A stretch of DNA of 64,000 nt from Montifringilla adamsi (taxonomy: Eukaryota > Chordata > Aves > Passeriformes > Passeridae): positions 3,749,993-3,813,992 of the forward strand of contig JAGGNK010011892.1 in assembly GCA_017590115.1 (NCBI GenBank), in the 5' to 3' direction. Made by a program: the position numbers and the translations under genes. Shown here in pieces: positions 13,684 through 28,100 of this stretch (its first letter is position 1; every line of letters starts with the position of its first letter). The notes beneath the pieces are model-generated. The model had not been told where the DNA came from. It saw only the letters and a program-made list of their open reading frames with translations, and did no database searches.

Positions 13684-14849
13684 CTTTTTATTAAGTGTTC
13701 CTCAGCCTGATATAGATTTACCTATGTGAAAGTACAGAACCTGAAACTCTAGTTGGCTTTTATTCATTGTCCCAACAATGTATGACAGCCTGACTCTGTG
13801 GAAGCAATACAACTGAAAAAATTGTGGGGAAAAAAAACCCCCAAACAACCACAAAGAACCTTAAAACCAAAGAGACTTTTCTATTTTTTTGTTGTGCAAA
13901 AGTAGTATTGTATTGGAACTAATACTTCCTGATCGATATATCTTATATTTACTCAAGTCTATATACATTTTTAATTTCTTTTTGTCAGCATTAAAACTAC
14001 TTCTGATAAAACCAAATCAAATGGAAGGGAATTGGAATCCAGGACTGGCTCCAGGTTGTGATGCAAAAATCTTTGCCATGGCTTTTGTCTTTGTTTCACT
14101 GAGTGGGTTAAGAGAAGAATGAAAAGGTGCTTTTCTTGTGATTTGGGAAAATCTGCCTCACAGAGCCATCTGATGAGAATGAGATAGGGAAGGTTACTAG
14201 AGATTTGCATCATAAAATTTAATTGTTCTTCCTTTCTCCTTCTGGAAAGTATTAGAGTCAATTCAGGCCAGTAAATGGAGTATTTTCACAGTTTCAGTCA
14301 ACTGAGTATGCGAGCAGTATTTGAGCTTTTCTAAGTAGGAAGGATTCAGTTGTTGCTATCACAAGAGATTATTCCTGAACTCATCACCTCCAGTCTGATG
14401 GGTGTTGCTGTCCCATGTGGCAGGTTGCTGTACAGGAGAGTATGTGTAATAAAGGAGGGTGCTCTGCCATTACATTTCAATCCTTCTCCCCCTGAGCCCT
14501 GGCATGCATCCCATGCCCACCAAAACTGGCTTTACATGTCAGAAACCTCTGCATGGACACAGATTTGCGAGTGAAAGAGTTGCCATAAAAGAGAAAGCAA
14601 CACAAGATTTGGTGTGAAGAGCTTTCTGACACTTTTGCTACCCTGCAAAGCTGCAAAGGGATTAATGACCAAAGCCATAAGGGCTATTGATCTGGCATCT
14701 GCTTCTGTTAGTCCAGCTTGCCCCTCATTTCAAACACACCGAGGACAGGCTGCTGTACATTGAGAAGAAGGCAGTGGAAAGTAAGAGCATCAGGAGTGAA
14801 GGAGAATTTGTCTGCATGCCTTCATACATCGAGGACCAGCCTAAGAAAA

Positions 14850-14931
14850 TTTTTTTTTGTTTTTTTTTTTTTTTTTGTTTTGTTTTTGTTTTGTTTTTTT
14901 GTTTGTTTGTTTGGTTTTTTTTCATTTTTTC
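14850..14931 (+). repeat. T-rich tract with TTTG repeats
   Basis: Long T runs with interspersed G, including a GTTTGTTTGTTTGGT stretch. It may be the reverse-oriented tail of a retroposon, but no body is recognisable next to it. Confidence 0.85.
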
Positions 14932-15439
14932 ATTTTGTAAAAGAGGGTTAGCATCAGGGATTGGGGATAAAAAAAAACATTATCAAAATGCTGATTCTAA
15001 ATGACAGTGGAAAAAGAAGCCATGTCAAGTCTATACAGTCCAGCCCTCTTCTCAGAAGAATAAAACAAACTGCATTCCCTGCCCTCCACTGTGGGTCACA
15101 GTCAGGTACAAAGCAAAGATTTGAATGTTGAAGAAAACAGTTTTGCTGGATTAGTCCTGTAGTTTGTGCTACACAATTGTAGCAGATGCAGCTGCTATTC
15201 TTGATAAAACTTTTCTTCATTTCATTAGGAAAAAAATTGCCAGTGGAAGAGACTCTCTGTCTCTGAAGATTGCAAAAAAAGTTACCCTCTTTTTGAGATT
15301 TTTAGATAATCAAATTGTGATGAGCAGAGATGCAGAGATGATGGACACCTGCTTTTTCAGGCAAATCAACATCTTAAACCTGCAGAAATATTTGCACAAA
15401 GCAAGCAGGATTTAGCAGCTTCTAAAAAGAACATTAAAA

Positions 15440-15502
15440 ACCTACCAGGTTAAAACAACCAAACAAGAAAATGATAGGTTTTAGGAACATACTGCATTTA
15501 TT
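15440..15502 (-). terminator. LAMA3: Probable LAMA3 polyadenylation signal
   Basis: On the minus strand AATAAA occurs at 15,497-15,502 (TTTATT on plus), followed about 25-55 nt downstream by a GU/U-rich stretch (TTTTCTTGTTTGGTTG), the usual layout of a poly(A) site. It is the first canonical hexamer I find after the stop. Use of other sites cannot be excluded. Confidence 0.55.
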
Positions 15503-16032
15503 TGGTCCCACAATTCCTAACTTTGTAACAAACCCCCAGAGTTTCACTCCTTAAAGTGCTTCAAACTCCATTTATATTATTATTATTATTACTTTTAACA
15601 TCAATGTACATTTCTGTATAAGCAACAATCCAAAGAGATTTATATTTTTTATAAAATTCTTTATATTAATGGATCAAATTTGCTCTCAAGATGGCCAACG
15701 ATAAGGAAAATTACCAAAATTAAGACACTGGAGTTGCTCAAGTCTCTGCTGTTGTGGATGAGAGCAGAATTTGGCCCAGTAGGGTATATGCAATTACATT
15801 TCTGCATATATCTCCAAAGGCACAATGGATCACCTTGGAAATCAATAACATTTAAAAGGGAGTTTGTCAAAGCAAATACATTTTGCTTGCTTTGGCACAG
15901 TGCACATCCAGAGGATGCATTTGCTCACCGGCTGTTCAGAAGAAGCAGCCTGATGCTGATCAGCAAAGGGGAATCCACACAGCTCTTCAGCAGAGCCAGC
16001 CTGGTGTGTGTACGACAACTGTAACAGCAGAG
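15475..16032 (-). other. LAMA3: LAMA3 3' untranslated region
   Basis: Minus-strand sequence from the stop codon to the probable cleavage site, about 560 nt, AT-rich and without an open frame of note. It includes a short ATT/TAT tract near 15,570-15,590. Confidence 0.55.
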
Positions 16033-16178
16033 TTACTTCTCTGGGCATCCGTGCAAGTTCACTGCACCATGAACCTCTGAAATTCTCCTGGTGGAGACAT
16101 GTTTGTCATTGATGGTAATACTCCGAAGACAGCCAAAAAACGGGTCTTCAACTGGAAGCCATGGGGTGTCCAAATTTG
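16033..16178 (-). CDS. LAMA3: LAMA3 exon ar: last coding exon, end of LG5 with stop codon
   Basis: 146 nt including TAA at 16,033-16,035, entered in phase 1 after TTTTGTAG. It reads [20 protein letters not shown], then [15 protein letters not shown] and stop. The FFGCLRxI cysteine and terminal GCP match the alpha-3 C-terminus in length. Confidence 0.97.
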
Positions 16179-19100
16179 CTACAAAACCAAGGCGGAAAGA
16201 CCAAGTTAATAAGAATTATTTTAAAGAACATCAATTATGGCAGGGCTTTCAAAAGAGGGGAAATTATATAGGAGAACATGAAGGGATGGGACCTTTGTTT
16301 TGGAAATGAAAAATCATGAAAAAATAAGAAGCAATAATATTACCTGGAATTTTGCCGAAGTAGAGTGGCTGATAGACACGTCTAGGAGGAGAGGGTTGAA
16401 GTACAGTGGTATAGTTACTCTGCGTGCCCACCTCTAGCTGCACTGTGTTCTCCTTCTGAGACACTGCAAAAGAAGCAGGTAAATAAGAACTCTTTTTCAA
16501 CCATATTAAAGAATCAGCTAGATATGGCACTATTTTTAAATAGCATCTTTCTTGAAATTTAAAGCACAAAAAACCCCCAGATTTTATTTCAATTCAGAGT
16601 CAGACTGACAAACCTAGGTCATCTGGAGCTTAACAGAGCCTACAAAAAAATGTTATGTAAAGCCTTTAATTAACACAAGACGCATTGTTCTGAAGAGTAT
16701 TCTCAGACTAAACAGATGTGAAATGATCAATAAAAATTTGGAGCTGCAGTGCTCTGTGCTCACCATCCCTTCAAAGCTTCAGAAGAAATGGTATGTACAA
16801 TGTACCTGAAATGGTATGCCAAAGCCCATCAGACAGAGGTTTCTTAGGTGTGACTGATGCCTGGAATTCTCCAGCATCACTATTTCCAGCAGCAATCACC
16901 TGTAAAGATGTTACCTGTTAAGTTACTGTGACAAAGAACAGGATCAACAGGGGGAGGTCAGAATTCCCCCTGCTGAATGAGGGCCATACAGCTGGAATGG
17001 ACACAGTCTGTACCCACCTTCCCTCCCTTCATGTAAACAGTCAAGTAGTTGTCTTGATTGCTTCCAGCATGGAGGAGTACACCTATGGAACTCCTTGGTC
17101 GAATGGTAAATACAATCCTGAAATCCAAACCCATCAGCAAATTACCTGTGGAGAATTAAGCAGTGGGGAGAGGGATGATCATAGGTGGAGATAATTGGAA
17201 AACCACATGAAAACAAGTAACCCATACACTAACATGCTTCAGACAATTCCATATACCATAATCTCCACACAGCTTACCAATGGTGATATATCCTCCTTCA
17301 TTAAAGAAGTAAATCCCCGTGTCCATGGGAACATCTAGACATGGAAGTACGCCATTTTTTTGTTGAGGTGCATTCATGGCTTTTCCATTAATCTTAAAAT
17401 TCCTTAGGCAACCCTTGAAACTCTTCATTGGCATATTCTGAAAGCACATTTCAAAACATGAATATTGAAGCATTATGGGTTTTTTTTAGCAATAATACTA
17501 AACATTGATTCTTTTGGACTGTTGGACTATAGAAAGCCAACTGGCACCAAAGGCACCTAAAACATCTTTGATGCAGTGAAAAGGTATTCCAAAATTCTAA
17601 ACAAAGTTCTTGAAACCCAGTAAGAGTTGATTTTGTATTAATGTGACTCCTGCTTGTAAAACAGATACTTCCCAATGCTGTATCAAAAAGACAATGCAAG
17701 AGGAATTGTGAAATCCCAAACAGCCCTTCCCCTCCTAAATATTTTTATTTAAATCTGATTTTATAAAATACCCTGGATCATTAACTGTCCCCTTTTTTAA
17801 ATAGCAATCACACATATTTCAGATTAAAATTCAGTTCTACATCCATAGTTCCTTAATGAGAATGATTCTTTTGCTTCTCTACTGATTATTGCTTAGTCCA
17901 CTGAGGTAAATGTTCTGCAGAAAGATGGTATTTCTGGAATTAAAAATGTGACTTTGGTCTTCGCTATTTTTAAGGAATAAAAATGAAAAGAGTACATGGT
18001 TGTCATCAGTGTCTCAGCAACATATTGAAAATACGGGTCCAGGTGAAGGCTGTGTGAACAGGTGAGGAAAAAGATCTGTAATGAACCACTGCAAACACCA
18101 GTCACAGATGGTGCTCACATGGTCTTTGGAAATCCTCCCCAAAGCTTTTCAGCATGGAAATCCTGTGTATTAAAGACTTTCCCATATAATTAGTGCAGCA
18201 TGGGGAGTGTGTGTGGGTGGATTTGTCAATTATTTACCTGTCTCTTCAGTGGTGGCAGCCCTCCCATGTAGACTGGTGGCTTAATGCTGATGGCAGAATT
18301 TGTTGCCAATTTTCTGTGCTGGGCCCTTAGACCATCAACGACAAGGCGGGCGTTCTTCCCATCTGTGCTGAAGACCACCTTTCCAGGAGGTAAGGAAAAC
18401 AGAATAAAAAACCCAAAAGCCAATGAAAGCCACTGCAGATTGTCTTTAAATTAAACATCATGTTGTTAAAATATTTAAACTGAAAATAACATCCTGGGGC
18501 CATCAGTCTCAATGAGGTCTCTCAGAGACCTGTCAACCACAAGAACTTTCAGGCATAGGAATTAATTTCCGATGACCAAAACTGAGTTCCTGTTCTCTTA
18601 AAAAAGCAATAAGCTATGCCTGCTGAATGCTAGTTATGCTATCACTGTGGTTCCATACTACTTACAGTGTGCCATTGCCCATCATTGTATTTAATACTGG
18701 TTTTGACTTTGATTTGTTTTTCTCCAGAGCCAAGTGAAAAGACAAAACGTCCTTTTGAAATGTGGAGAGCCACGTAAGAGTCCTCAGAGCTGTCCTCCAT
18801 GAAAACTATTAATCCTCTCGATGATCGAGTCCGTACATCTACAGAGAAATGTAACCTGTAATGGAAAGTAAGCATATTCCAGTATAGGTCTGTTTTGTTG
18901 GTTTTTGTATCTTTTCTATTCTCCACTGAAACTTCATTTGGGAAATGCAGAGTAGCATTTGGGTGGAATCAGGGCATTATACACTGCATTTCTGAATGTG
19001 AATGAAACTTGACACATTCAGGCTTAGGAACTGGCATTAACATACACTAATTGTTCACCACATCCCATTCAATCGACTCAGTTCAGGTAAATGTTTGCAC

Positions 19101-22100
19101 AGGAAAAAAAAAAAGCTTGAACTTTTAGAACCACCTTTTGTTATGGCCCAAGATATAAACAACAAGAACATCCTTACAATCAGCACCCTAAGTGTCAAGC
19201 ATCTTGGACAATTCAAGTACTAGGAGGAGAAGAGAGAATGTTTTTATTACCTGTCTGTAGATAATAATGGAGAAAACATGTAGGATATGAAACTGTTGGG
19301 GGTGCTTCCAAGGAGATATGCTTCACTGCTGTCATGTAATGGTGCTGGTATAGTGTGGCTTTGCACACTAGCAGCTTTCAAATAATCAAGGTATTTTTCA
19401 TTCTGTGCACATAAGATAGAATTGAAACATTTATTATATGTGCACATAAATAGAAACATTTTAATCGACACATTTAAGAGCTCCCAGCCATGGCAGTCAA
19501 CAGCCTTCCCTAAAAGACAGAAAAGCTGTTGTCATTCTAGATAGGTGTGGGTTTAGCATGAAACTCCAACACGGTGAGAACTTGCTTCAGATGTGAGATG
19601 GAAGAAAAGAAAGAACATCTGAATCTCAGTTCCAGAAATGATGGAAAGCCTGGGCATCAACATGGAGCAAAGATTACAGTAACAATAAGCATACCTTGAG
19701 CATCTTAAGCCTAAGAGGATTTTTAAATTCCTGCAGCAGCATTGGTTCAAGGTTTTCATATTCCTGGCAAGCTCCAAGAGATACACCAGTCTTCCCAGTA
19801 TTAGCAACAAGATTTTGAACCTCGGGGAGCTGACCAGCCCTGTCATGATGAAAGCAGTAAGTGTTGTGACTCAGCATTCCTTTTCTTTAGTGTAATCAAC
19901 AACAAACATATTGTAAAAATGTGTTCTGCATAAAATATATTTCCCAGTAACATGATAGTAAAGTATCAATTTTTATTTTTCAACAAAAAAATGTATATTC
20001 AATGCTGTAAATCATCTTTTCCCTGGCTCTGCTCATTTCTTTCGAGGTATAGAAAAACTCTGATGTTCTGTTCTCATCTTTTCTAAACAAAGTAATTTTT
20101 GCTAAAAGCTATTAAAAAAACAAACATATATGGCCCTTGAAAAAATAGAAAAAAATGACAGCAGCCTTGATTAAGATTTCTGAATCAGACTACGAAACTT
20201 TGATTGGTAATTATACATAACCAGTTTCAAATCAAGAAAATATAACACCAGGTTCTGCTTCACTCTCTCCTTAAATAAGATGTTCTAATGAGGTTTTTCA
20301 AGGGGCAAAGCCTGTCACAATTTCACATGTACCTCTAGTAGTATAACCAAATTATCAGAAAGACTGTCAAAGCCAATTTAAATTCCTGTGTATAAAGAAT
20401 AACATTAAATAAGACTACAATTTTCTAAGTCGTACCAAGCATCTGTAATCAGTAAATTACAAAAAACTTTACAACTACAAAAAAGCTACAAAGCTCCTTG
20501 CTTGTGGTTTTCTATGAGAAGAGTGGTAGATTTGTGAGTAGAACCTGGACTTCAATGCTGGTCATTCTCCATTCACTCCATCAGACCAGCCACAGTATTT
20601 TTTCATCATCTAGTTTGGCACAAAAACTTTACAAATTTGTTTTCTGATGGGAAATTTAATATATAGGTTACTTCTGATGCCTTTTCCTGGTCTTAAAAAA
20701 ATTGAAAGCCAGACAAGGTCAAGGGATAAGGGGTTTTTACCTTGGTATTTTAATAAGGATCCTTATGGTCCACCACTTCACCAAGGTGGGACGCACCGCA
20801 ATGCACACACATGATGAAATCACATATACAATTCACAGACCTCACAAACTGGGATATCTAACAAGGATACCCCAGTGGGAGGCTTGGATGAAGAGTATGA
20901 TCTTCCCCCATCTGAGGAATTCCCCCCTGGACGGGCAGAATCTTAGTTGACAGGATGTGTTCTAGAGGGGTCCTTGGTTTCTCAAAACAGCATTGGGCTT
21001 TCCAGCCTCCTACTATGAGGCATTTAGGATGTTTGGTCTCCTGGTTTAACAGACTACTAGGGCTAAGCTGAGTTATCAGACTTAAGGTATTACAAGTATG
21101 CATGCTAGGAATACTAAGGATACATAAAAGGTATATAAAAGAAAAGGAGAAAAAATCATCTTGGCATCACTTGAACACCTTGTAGTGCTTTAAATGAAGA
21201 CAATTTCAGCAGCTTGATCTAGTGGAAGTTGTCCCTGCCCATTGCAGGAAGATAAAACTAGAGGATCTTTAAAGGTGCCTTCCAGCCTTTCCCATTCTGT
21301 GGTGGTATGACAAATGAATCAAAATACACTGTTTTTGAAAACTCTACACATATATAAATGCTCATCAAAACTTAGCTAACACAAAGTCCCACTGGGACAT
21401 GACTTATGGCTCATGGAATGCTTGTTTTCTAGAAACATATTTATGCATATTTTTTCTCCTAAATTTTGCCTTTAAAGGCAAATCCTCTAATAATTCTCTA
21501 ATAATCAGACAAACACGTGAAAAGAAGAGACAGCCTAAATGAGGCAGATGATTTCTACACATATGGTCTCACTTGTTTGTGTAACTCTTTTGATTCTGTC
21601 AGTAGCTTTGCTCCTTTCACCACCTGGCTCCCTGGGGAGCTATAACTAGACAATTTAGCAAATCTTTTTGGATGCCTTGTTGGTACATATCCAATTTACT
21701 CTGCAGAGTTAATTTTTTGGCTAACAGACTGCTAAACAGGTATGATTGAGACTAAAATTCCTTTACATCTGAACAGCAGATTTAATTATAACTGGATCCC
21801 ATGTATAACATACCTGAATGAAAGAGTATTTGAAGGCAGCAAAGTTATGCACTCATAAAGGCTTCCCACATGTATTTTAGTACAAAATGTAATTTTAGTA
21901 TGATTTAAGAAGGAGAACAGGCCAAAATGCATGAAACATAATTCTTTCTAGGCCAAATACCTTTCGATAAAGATGTTTGAGATGCAACCTTCAAAATTAT
22001 CTCCACCAAACTTTATAGGTCTGTTTGATTGCTGTGAGTTTGATGACCTGGGAGAGTCGACTGCTTTTGACTCATCATCAACCATCAGATGTACTCTGAA

Positions 22101-25100
22101 AAAAGTAAATGAAATTAAGCATGATATATAATGAACCAGACAGGAAACTAAACTATATATATATATATATAAATATAAATAAAATAACAATTTGACAGAT
22201 GTGTTTCCTTGTTACATTGTGATTATGCTAGAGCTTCATTAGCTTAGTTCTGGGACTTTTTCAGTATGTGCTTATTGACTGCTGTGAAATTGCTCTGCTT
22301 TTCCATATTAGATAATGAGCAAGAGTTGAAGGTCCTACCTCAGTCCTATAGTGAAATCCTGGTGCAATTGAAATTCATGAAAAAGCTCTCATTGTCAACT
22401 ATAGGACAGGATTTAAGTCTTTGTGTAAAAATGAAACAGACAGTATTAAGTTATAATAACCAAAAGTTACAGCCAACCATTCAAAACTTTCCACTTCAAC
22501 TAACACTTACGTAATTTCATGCATTACACAGCAATCAGTATGATTTAGGACCTTTTCAGTAAATTGTCTCTTCTAATATCTAATATCTGCATAACAGATC
22601 ATTATTGAAAAAACAGACACAGCATCTGCTTCTTCCCTTGTCCTTTACAGGGGACACACATGAAGGTTATAGGAAGGGGAAGAGCTCCAAAGACTCCAAA
22701 GCTCCAGCTAGACAAGCAGTCAAAACTCACAAAACCTATAGAAGAAATGCATAGTAGAATACAGCTGAAACACCACAGGTACCCGCATGCACATTCATAA
22801 AACAAAAATCTCCTTTCCCTTAATTATTTAGGTATCCTCTGCTAGAAGAGACCATTTTAAGCTGTTTAGCCAAAGAATTAGTCCCACAAAATTTGAATTT
22901 CCTTTCTCCAACCACAACATATAAGAACTAGATGAAGAACTGGACTCACCTGTTGCCTGTTTTTATTACTGTCACATAATGCATTGACCCATCTTCATAT
23001 TTCTTTTCCAGTTTAATTTCCTTATCTCGTATCTTTGCAGTTACAGAGCCAGGACTCAGAAAGATGGAAAGAACATCAGGCTACAAAAGAATCCCACAAA
23101 ATGATCAACTAAATAAATGCAAAAGCCTTTAGTTCTTGCTACTGCCATTAATAGAGCTCTCAGTGGGTGCCAGTCGGCAACAAATTTTCTTACACTAGAG
23201 CTGCATTTCTCAATCATCTAGCACCAGATGTGTACCAAATTCTGCATGACGAGCCTAGCTTCCATTTCAAAATACCGCTGTACTCTGAATAGCCAACATT
23301 TAATTAAAATACTTTCTTATTTTTACAAAAAGCAGAAGAGCCAGTTCTCCACTTATCAAATACCTGGTGTGCACCCACTACTTAGCTCCTCCAGCCAGCC
23401 ACAATGGGGCTCTACTTAAACTTCCCTGCTTTTTGAGGGATCATAGCTAGAACTAGTCCCTTTCCTCTGCCTATTCAGACATGGTAACATTTCTGTGTGG
23501 GAAATCTTCCTTGAGAAAATCTCCAGCCAATTAAGCAACAGTTTTCTTGCTGGGATGTTGTTGTCAGGTGCGTGAGCTACTCTCCAGAAGGCTTGAATTC
23601 AAAGCTCAGTTACTCATCAAACTACTTGTTGGCCATGTGAAGAAATTGCCAGAATGCATTTCTCAGACCTGTGACATGAACAATGCCACACTCAAAAAAA
23701 GGCATTTCTTACCTTAAAATACAGGAATCTAGATGAGACTTATGACACAAACTGAAATGACTGATTCAGAGATAAAACCCATCACATATGCTAAGTTGAA
23801 TGTGTTTCATACCCGTAGATTGTAATTTAAGAGTGTTCCAGTAGAAGCTGTTGTCTGAAAGCCAAAGCCAACTTGGAAATCCTTTGGAAATGGGAAATCT
23901 GCTGCACTCAGGCTCAGTGTCCCATCCTTGGAGAAAGCTGCAGATCTAACAAGCTGAAAGAGAGAAAATTATTTCAGTGATTTTCCTTTTAATCAGAAGA
24001 AATGCCAATATGAGACAACAGCTGCCCTACTCAACATAATTGTGATCAGCTCCAGTCAAAACCGAGCACAAGGCAAACCTCAAAAACCATTATTTCAGTA
24101 CAGAACAGACTGTCAGAATTGGCTTTGCCAGCATTAACTATCGTCTGAGAAACTCTAAAAGGAGAGAGGAGGCTTGCTGAGAATAATGAGCTGCTCATCT
24201 CTAGCTATTGTGGCTTTGAAAGTTTTCACATTTGAGGACACAACTGAGTAGCTGGAGGAATAGATCGTAACTATGAAGCTGTGCAGATGAGCTACATAAT
24301 TGAAACTGTGTGAGTCACAGGTCACTTTTTCATCATGAGAAGTTATACAGATACAGAGAATGAAGATTAGATCCTCTGCAAAGATAGTCTGTGAAGAAAT
24401 TGGTCAGTGAAAGGTTTAGGTGCCACAAGTAAAAGTAAATAAACACAAACTTTCAGTGCAATACTGTAGTAAAAAGGACAACTGAGATCATGTACCATGT
24501 AAGCAGCAGTAAGTAGAAGCAGAAGGATAGTTTTCATCTCTCCATGTGGCACTAGTTAAGTCAGCACTGAAATGTCATGTTGTCCCATTTTAAAAAGAAC
24601 ATGGTAAAACTCAAGGATGCACAGAAAATAATTACAAAACAATCAGATGAGTGGAGCCTTAGAATAAGAGACTTTGATGGAAGGAGTCTGTTAAGATCTT
24701 TTAAAAAAAAAGGCTGAGAGGTCATTTAATTAGGAAGCGTAAACACCTTGCCAAGAGGAAAGATACAGAGTAGTATTATGTATTCCAGCCTAATCAATAA
24801 AAGCAGCTGGAAGCCAACAAGATTACATGGTAAATATGAATATTTAATTGCAAACAGTATTAAATAAGAGGGTGGACTATGTGCTGTAACAAGCTACCGC
24901 AACAGGGCTGGTTTCTCTTTTATTTCCGCATCTTCACACCCAATCCAGGTTCTTTTACTGCCAGTGCATGTTAACCAAATATCATTTTTGACCTAAGCAA
25001 AACATAATGGCCCAGGACTTATAGACAAACCAGAGTCTGTGAACTCCAGCAGAAGTTTTTGAGGAAATGTATTAGTTACCTTCCAGTCATCTGAACATTT

Positions 25101-28100
25101 TTTGCTGACACCAAAAGTCTTATCGAAAACAACAGATGCAGTGCTTGGGTTTTTCACATTCTTCATGCAGCCCCGGAATGCAGGTGTGGATATATTAAAA
25201 CTGGTTTCAGGGAGGGGAAGGAAAAAGAGTTCAGTAGCCCAGCATTTCAAAGCACACTCCACTATAGTAACCTATAAATGCTGACAATATATGAAACAGA
25301 AAAAGAGAACAAGAGCAATCTTTCTTGTGTACATATACTCATGCTAATCAAACCAAATCTTTAGGATGAGCTACAACAAAGATCTCACCATTAGCCAAAA
25401 GTCACGGATTATGATCATGTATTATACACTTGGTTTTTTTATGTCACACGGGACAGTCAATACAGAGCATGAATGAAATTATGTAAGGAAAGATTTTAGA
25501 TACAGTTTCCCTATAAAGCCTGTATATTACAGTCCTTTTATAGCTGCTCACCGTTCCCGCAGCCAAGATGGAACTCCACCTAGGTAGTACTCAGTGAACT
25601 TGAAGACTTGTATGTTGGCTCTAATATCAGGACTGACATACACAACTTTGTTTCTTCGGTCAAACACCAAATTAATCTGAAATACATGAATAATGAGAAC
25701 CATTTCACTTGGCAGAAACAAAAATCATTTACCAGATTAAAAGTACCCCACAGAGCAGGACACAGTGATGGTTTTTTTGCCCCTCCTCTTGTTTACTAGT
25801 AACTTAATCAAGGATAACTGCAGTAGTTCAAAGGTAGGTTGCAAGCTTTGGGCATTTAGTCATAGCAAGGAAAATGTTCAACTCTCCAAATACACGGTGA
25901 GGTTTTATTTTCATCTGAAAGATTGCTCTAAAAACACACCTCACCTAAGATTGAGATGATGTCTTGTCTTTGCAGCTGAAGATTCAGAAGCTACTGCCTG
26001 GTACAAAAACTAAGCCAGTCAGCTGGCTGAAGGTAACTTAACCCAGTAGAGCATAAAGATTCCTTGCAGCAGACCCTGCAGCTTACACTATTTAGTTGGA
26101 AATATATTAAGGGAAAAAGGGAGAACTAATCAACTAGAAAAACAAAGTTTTTTAACAATATCTTTATGCTTTCACTCTGGTAGTGCTACAAAAGAGCTGG
26201 ACTGAAGCTAAGGAGACAAGCAACAACAAAGACTGCAAAAGAGTAATCTCTAAAAAGATCAGCCCACTCTGAAGAAATAAAACCTTAGCTGGTGAAAACA
26301 CTAATCTAAGTATGAAACTAATGCAAATAATTGCAAGTACACAGCTATCTTTATGTAAAGCATTGTTCTGACAAAATTTTTCCTTTGGTGGTTTCACTGT
26401 TAAAACTTAACTATTCACATTGAAGCAGGAAAACAGAAAGATGAATTTTCACATCTCCAAACTAGTCTCCAGTGACTTGATCTCCTCACACAAAAGGAAA
26501 ATTCCACAACTAAACTTTACAACAGGACAGTTTCAGTTAATGTGTATTTTTACAAATAGTGATCCCTTGCTTCTTTAAAATTACATACTTGTTGATATGT
26601 TCCATCATTTACAATGTTTTTGTCTTCTACTTCTTTTGGAGTTTCAGAGTGAAGTTTGTATCTAAGAACTGTATGACCATTTCTAATAAGCACACTGATG
26701 AATTGATCCTGCAATAAAAATAAAAAAAAACCAAACCACCAACACAATTAAACTGCCACAATTTCAGATATATATTTCACTGTCATATGAATAATTTTAA
26801 CAAAGCTATCGAGATGCTTCTAGAAAGCTTTCTGGGGAAAAGATAACACAAGGCCTAAAACTTATACTAATCAATCATAATTACTTTTTAAACTATTATA
26901 AACAGGTCTGGTGTCAGCTCCAAATCTCTAGAGGACTTTGCGTAATTTCAAATGTCCACTGACTTTTTACAGCATTGAAAAATTATCCAGAATATGCCCC
27001 AGTGATTGCAAATATGCCTACAAGATGATTACATAAATAGCAGCACTGTTGTTTTGAGAATCTTTACAGGTATAAGTCATCATGTTACTTCCTATATTCC
27101 TTCTTACTCTGTTTCCACACATATCCAGATTTGGGAAGAGCGTACCTCCAATTTTGGAGGATTTCAATATTCCAATGTTGGTTTGATCCCGACCACATTC
27201 CTCCCTTCCTGCCCCCAGTTCTGCATTCTCTGCATGGCCCAATGGAGGAGCTTCTTCGAATGATTTTTTACTCAGCCTTGACAAAGTGAGTATTTGGCAA
27301 CCATGGTAGAATCATGGTGAGTATCTCAAGCTGGAAGGGACCCATAAGTCCAACTCCCTGTTTCTTGCACAACTACATAAGACTAAACCATATAACATTA
27401 AACATACAGCAATATCTACTAATTTCTCACACAGATGAAAATAACACTTCTATTAACACTTAACACTTATTTCCTTACAGTTGTTACTATATCTAACATG
27501 TTCTTTAATAAGCAAGATTAAGATGTTCTTGCACTACAGAACAGATAGAATCATTCCACACATTACCCCATTTGCTGCAAAGAACACCATGCCTTCGTCT
27601 GCAGTCGTCTCAATTGCCTGCTCGTACCGTACTTGTTGGGCACTTCTTTCTCCTGCTGTGACACTGGCATAACCAGTGCCCTCAAAATAGCTTTGGTCAG
27701 TCTCCTCTTTATACCTGTAATAATTCAATGTCACAGATGTGAATATATGTCAGCAAAAACTTCTACCACGTGGACTTACTTATTTTGCCATTATAATTTT
27801 AAAAAAGCTTAAATTAAAGCATTTGGTATCGGGCCAAATTCTGATCTGATCCAGGCAGAGAGAAAACCTTCCACTGGCTTCTGTCAGATTCACAAATAAT
27901 CTTTAGAGAGGAAATCATTAATGACTGACTTTTTTGAACTTAATGTAATATTTATTTTATAAAGTAAATGAACACATTAGTCTAAGAATCGTGTCTGGAT
28001 TTTATAACACTTAAATTTAAACAGATTGAGATTGCCATAGATGTGAATCATGTCATTTACTGATGATTCTCTAAGAAATGTAATAATGACCAAGACTTAG

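Larger units (their letters stand above)
1..15439. other. 3' flanking region of LAMA3, no gene recognised
   Basis: About 15.4 kb of AT-rich sequence with only short, uninformative open frames. Supported contents are a solo LTR, one CR1 tail, an A-rich tract, a T-rich tract and a 15-bp tandem duplication, each listed separately. In mammals the gene downstream of LAMA3 is TTC39C; I see no exon of it here. Confidence 0.6.
19840..21960 (-). other. LAMA3: LAMA3 intron with two repeat-derived segments
   Basis: Intron between exons ai and aj, 2.1 kb. It contains an LTR-like block (20.70-21.17 kb) and a CR1 tail (21.21-21.31 kb). The rest is AT-rich sequence without recognisable features. Confidence 0.7.

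Noticed and set aside
24367..24552. Minus frame starting with a signal-peptide-like leucine run
   Set aside because: Lies within a LAMA3 intron, has no acceptor or donor in a usable phase that I can see and no known counterpart.
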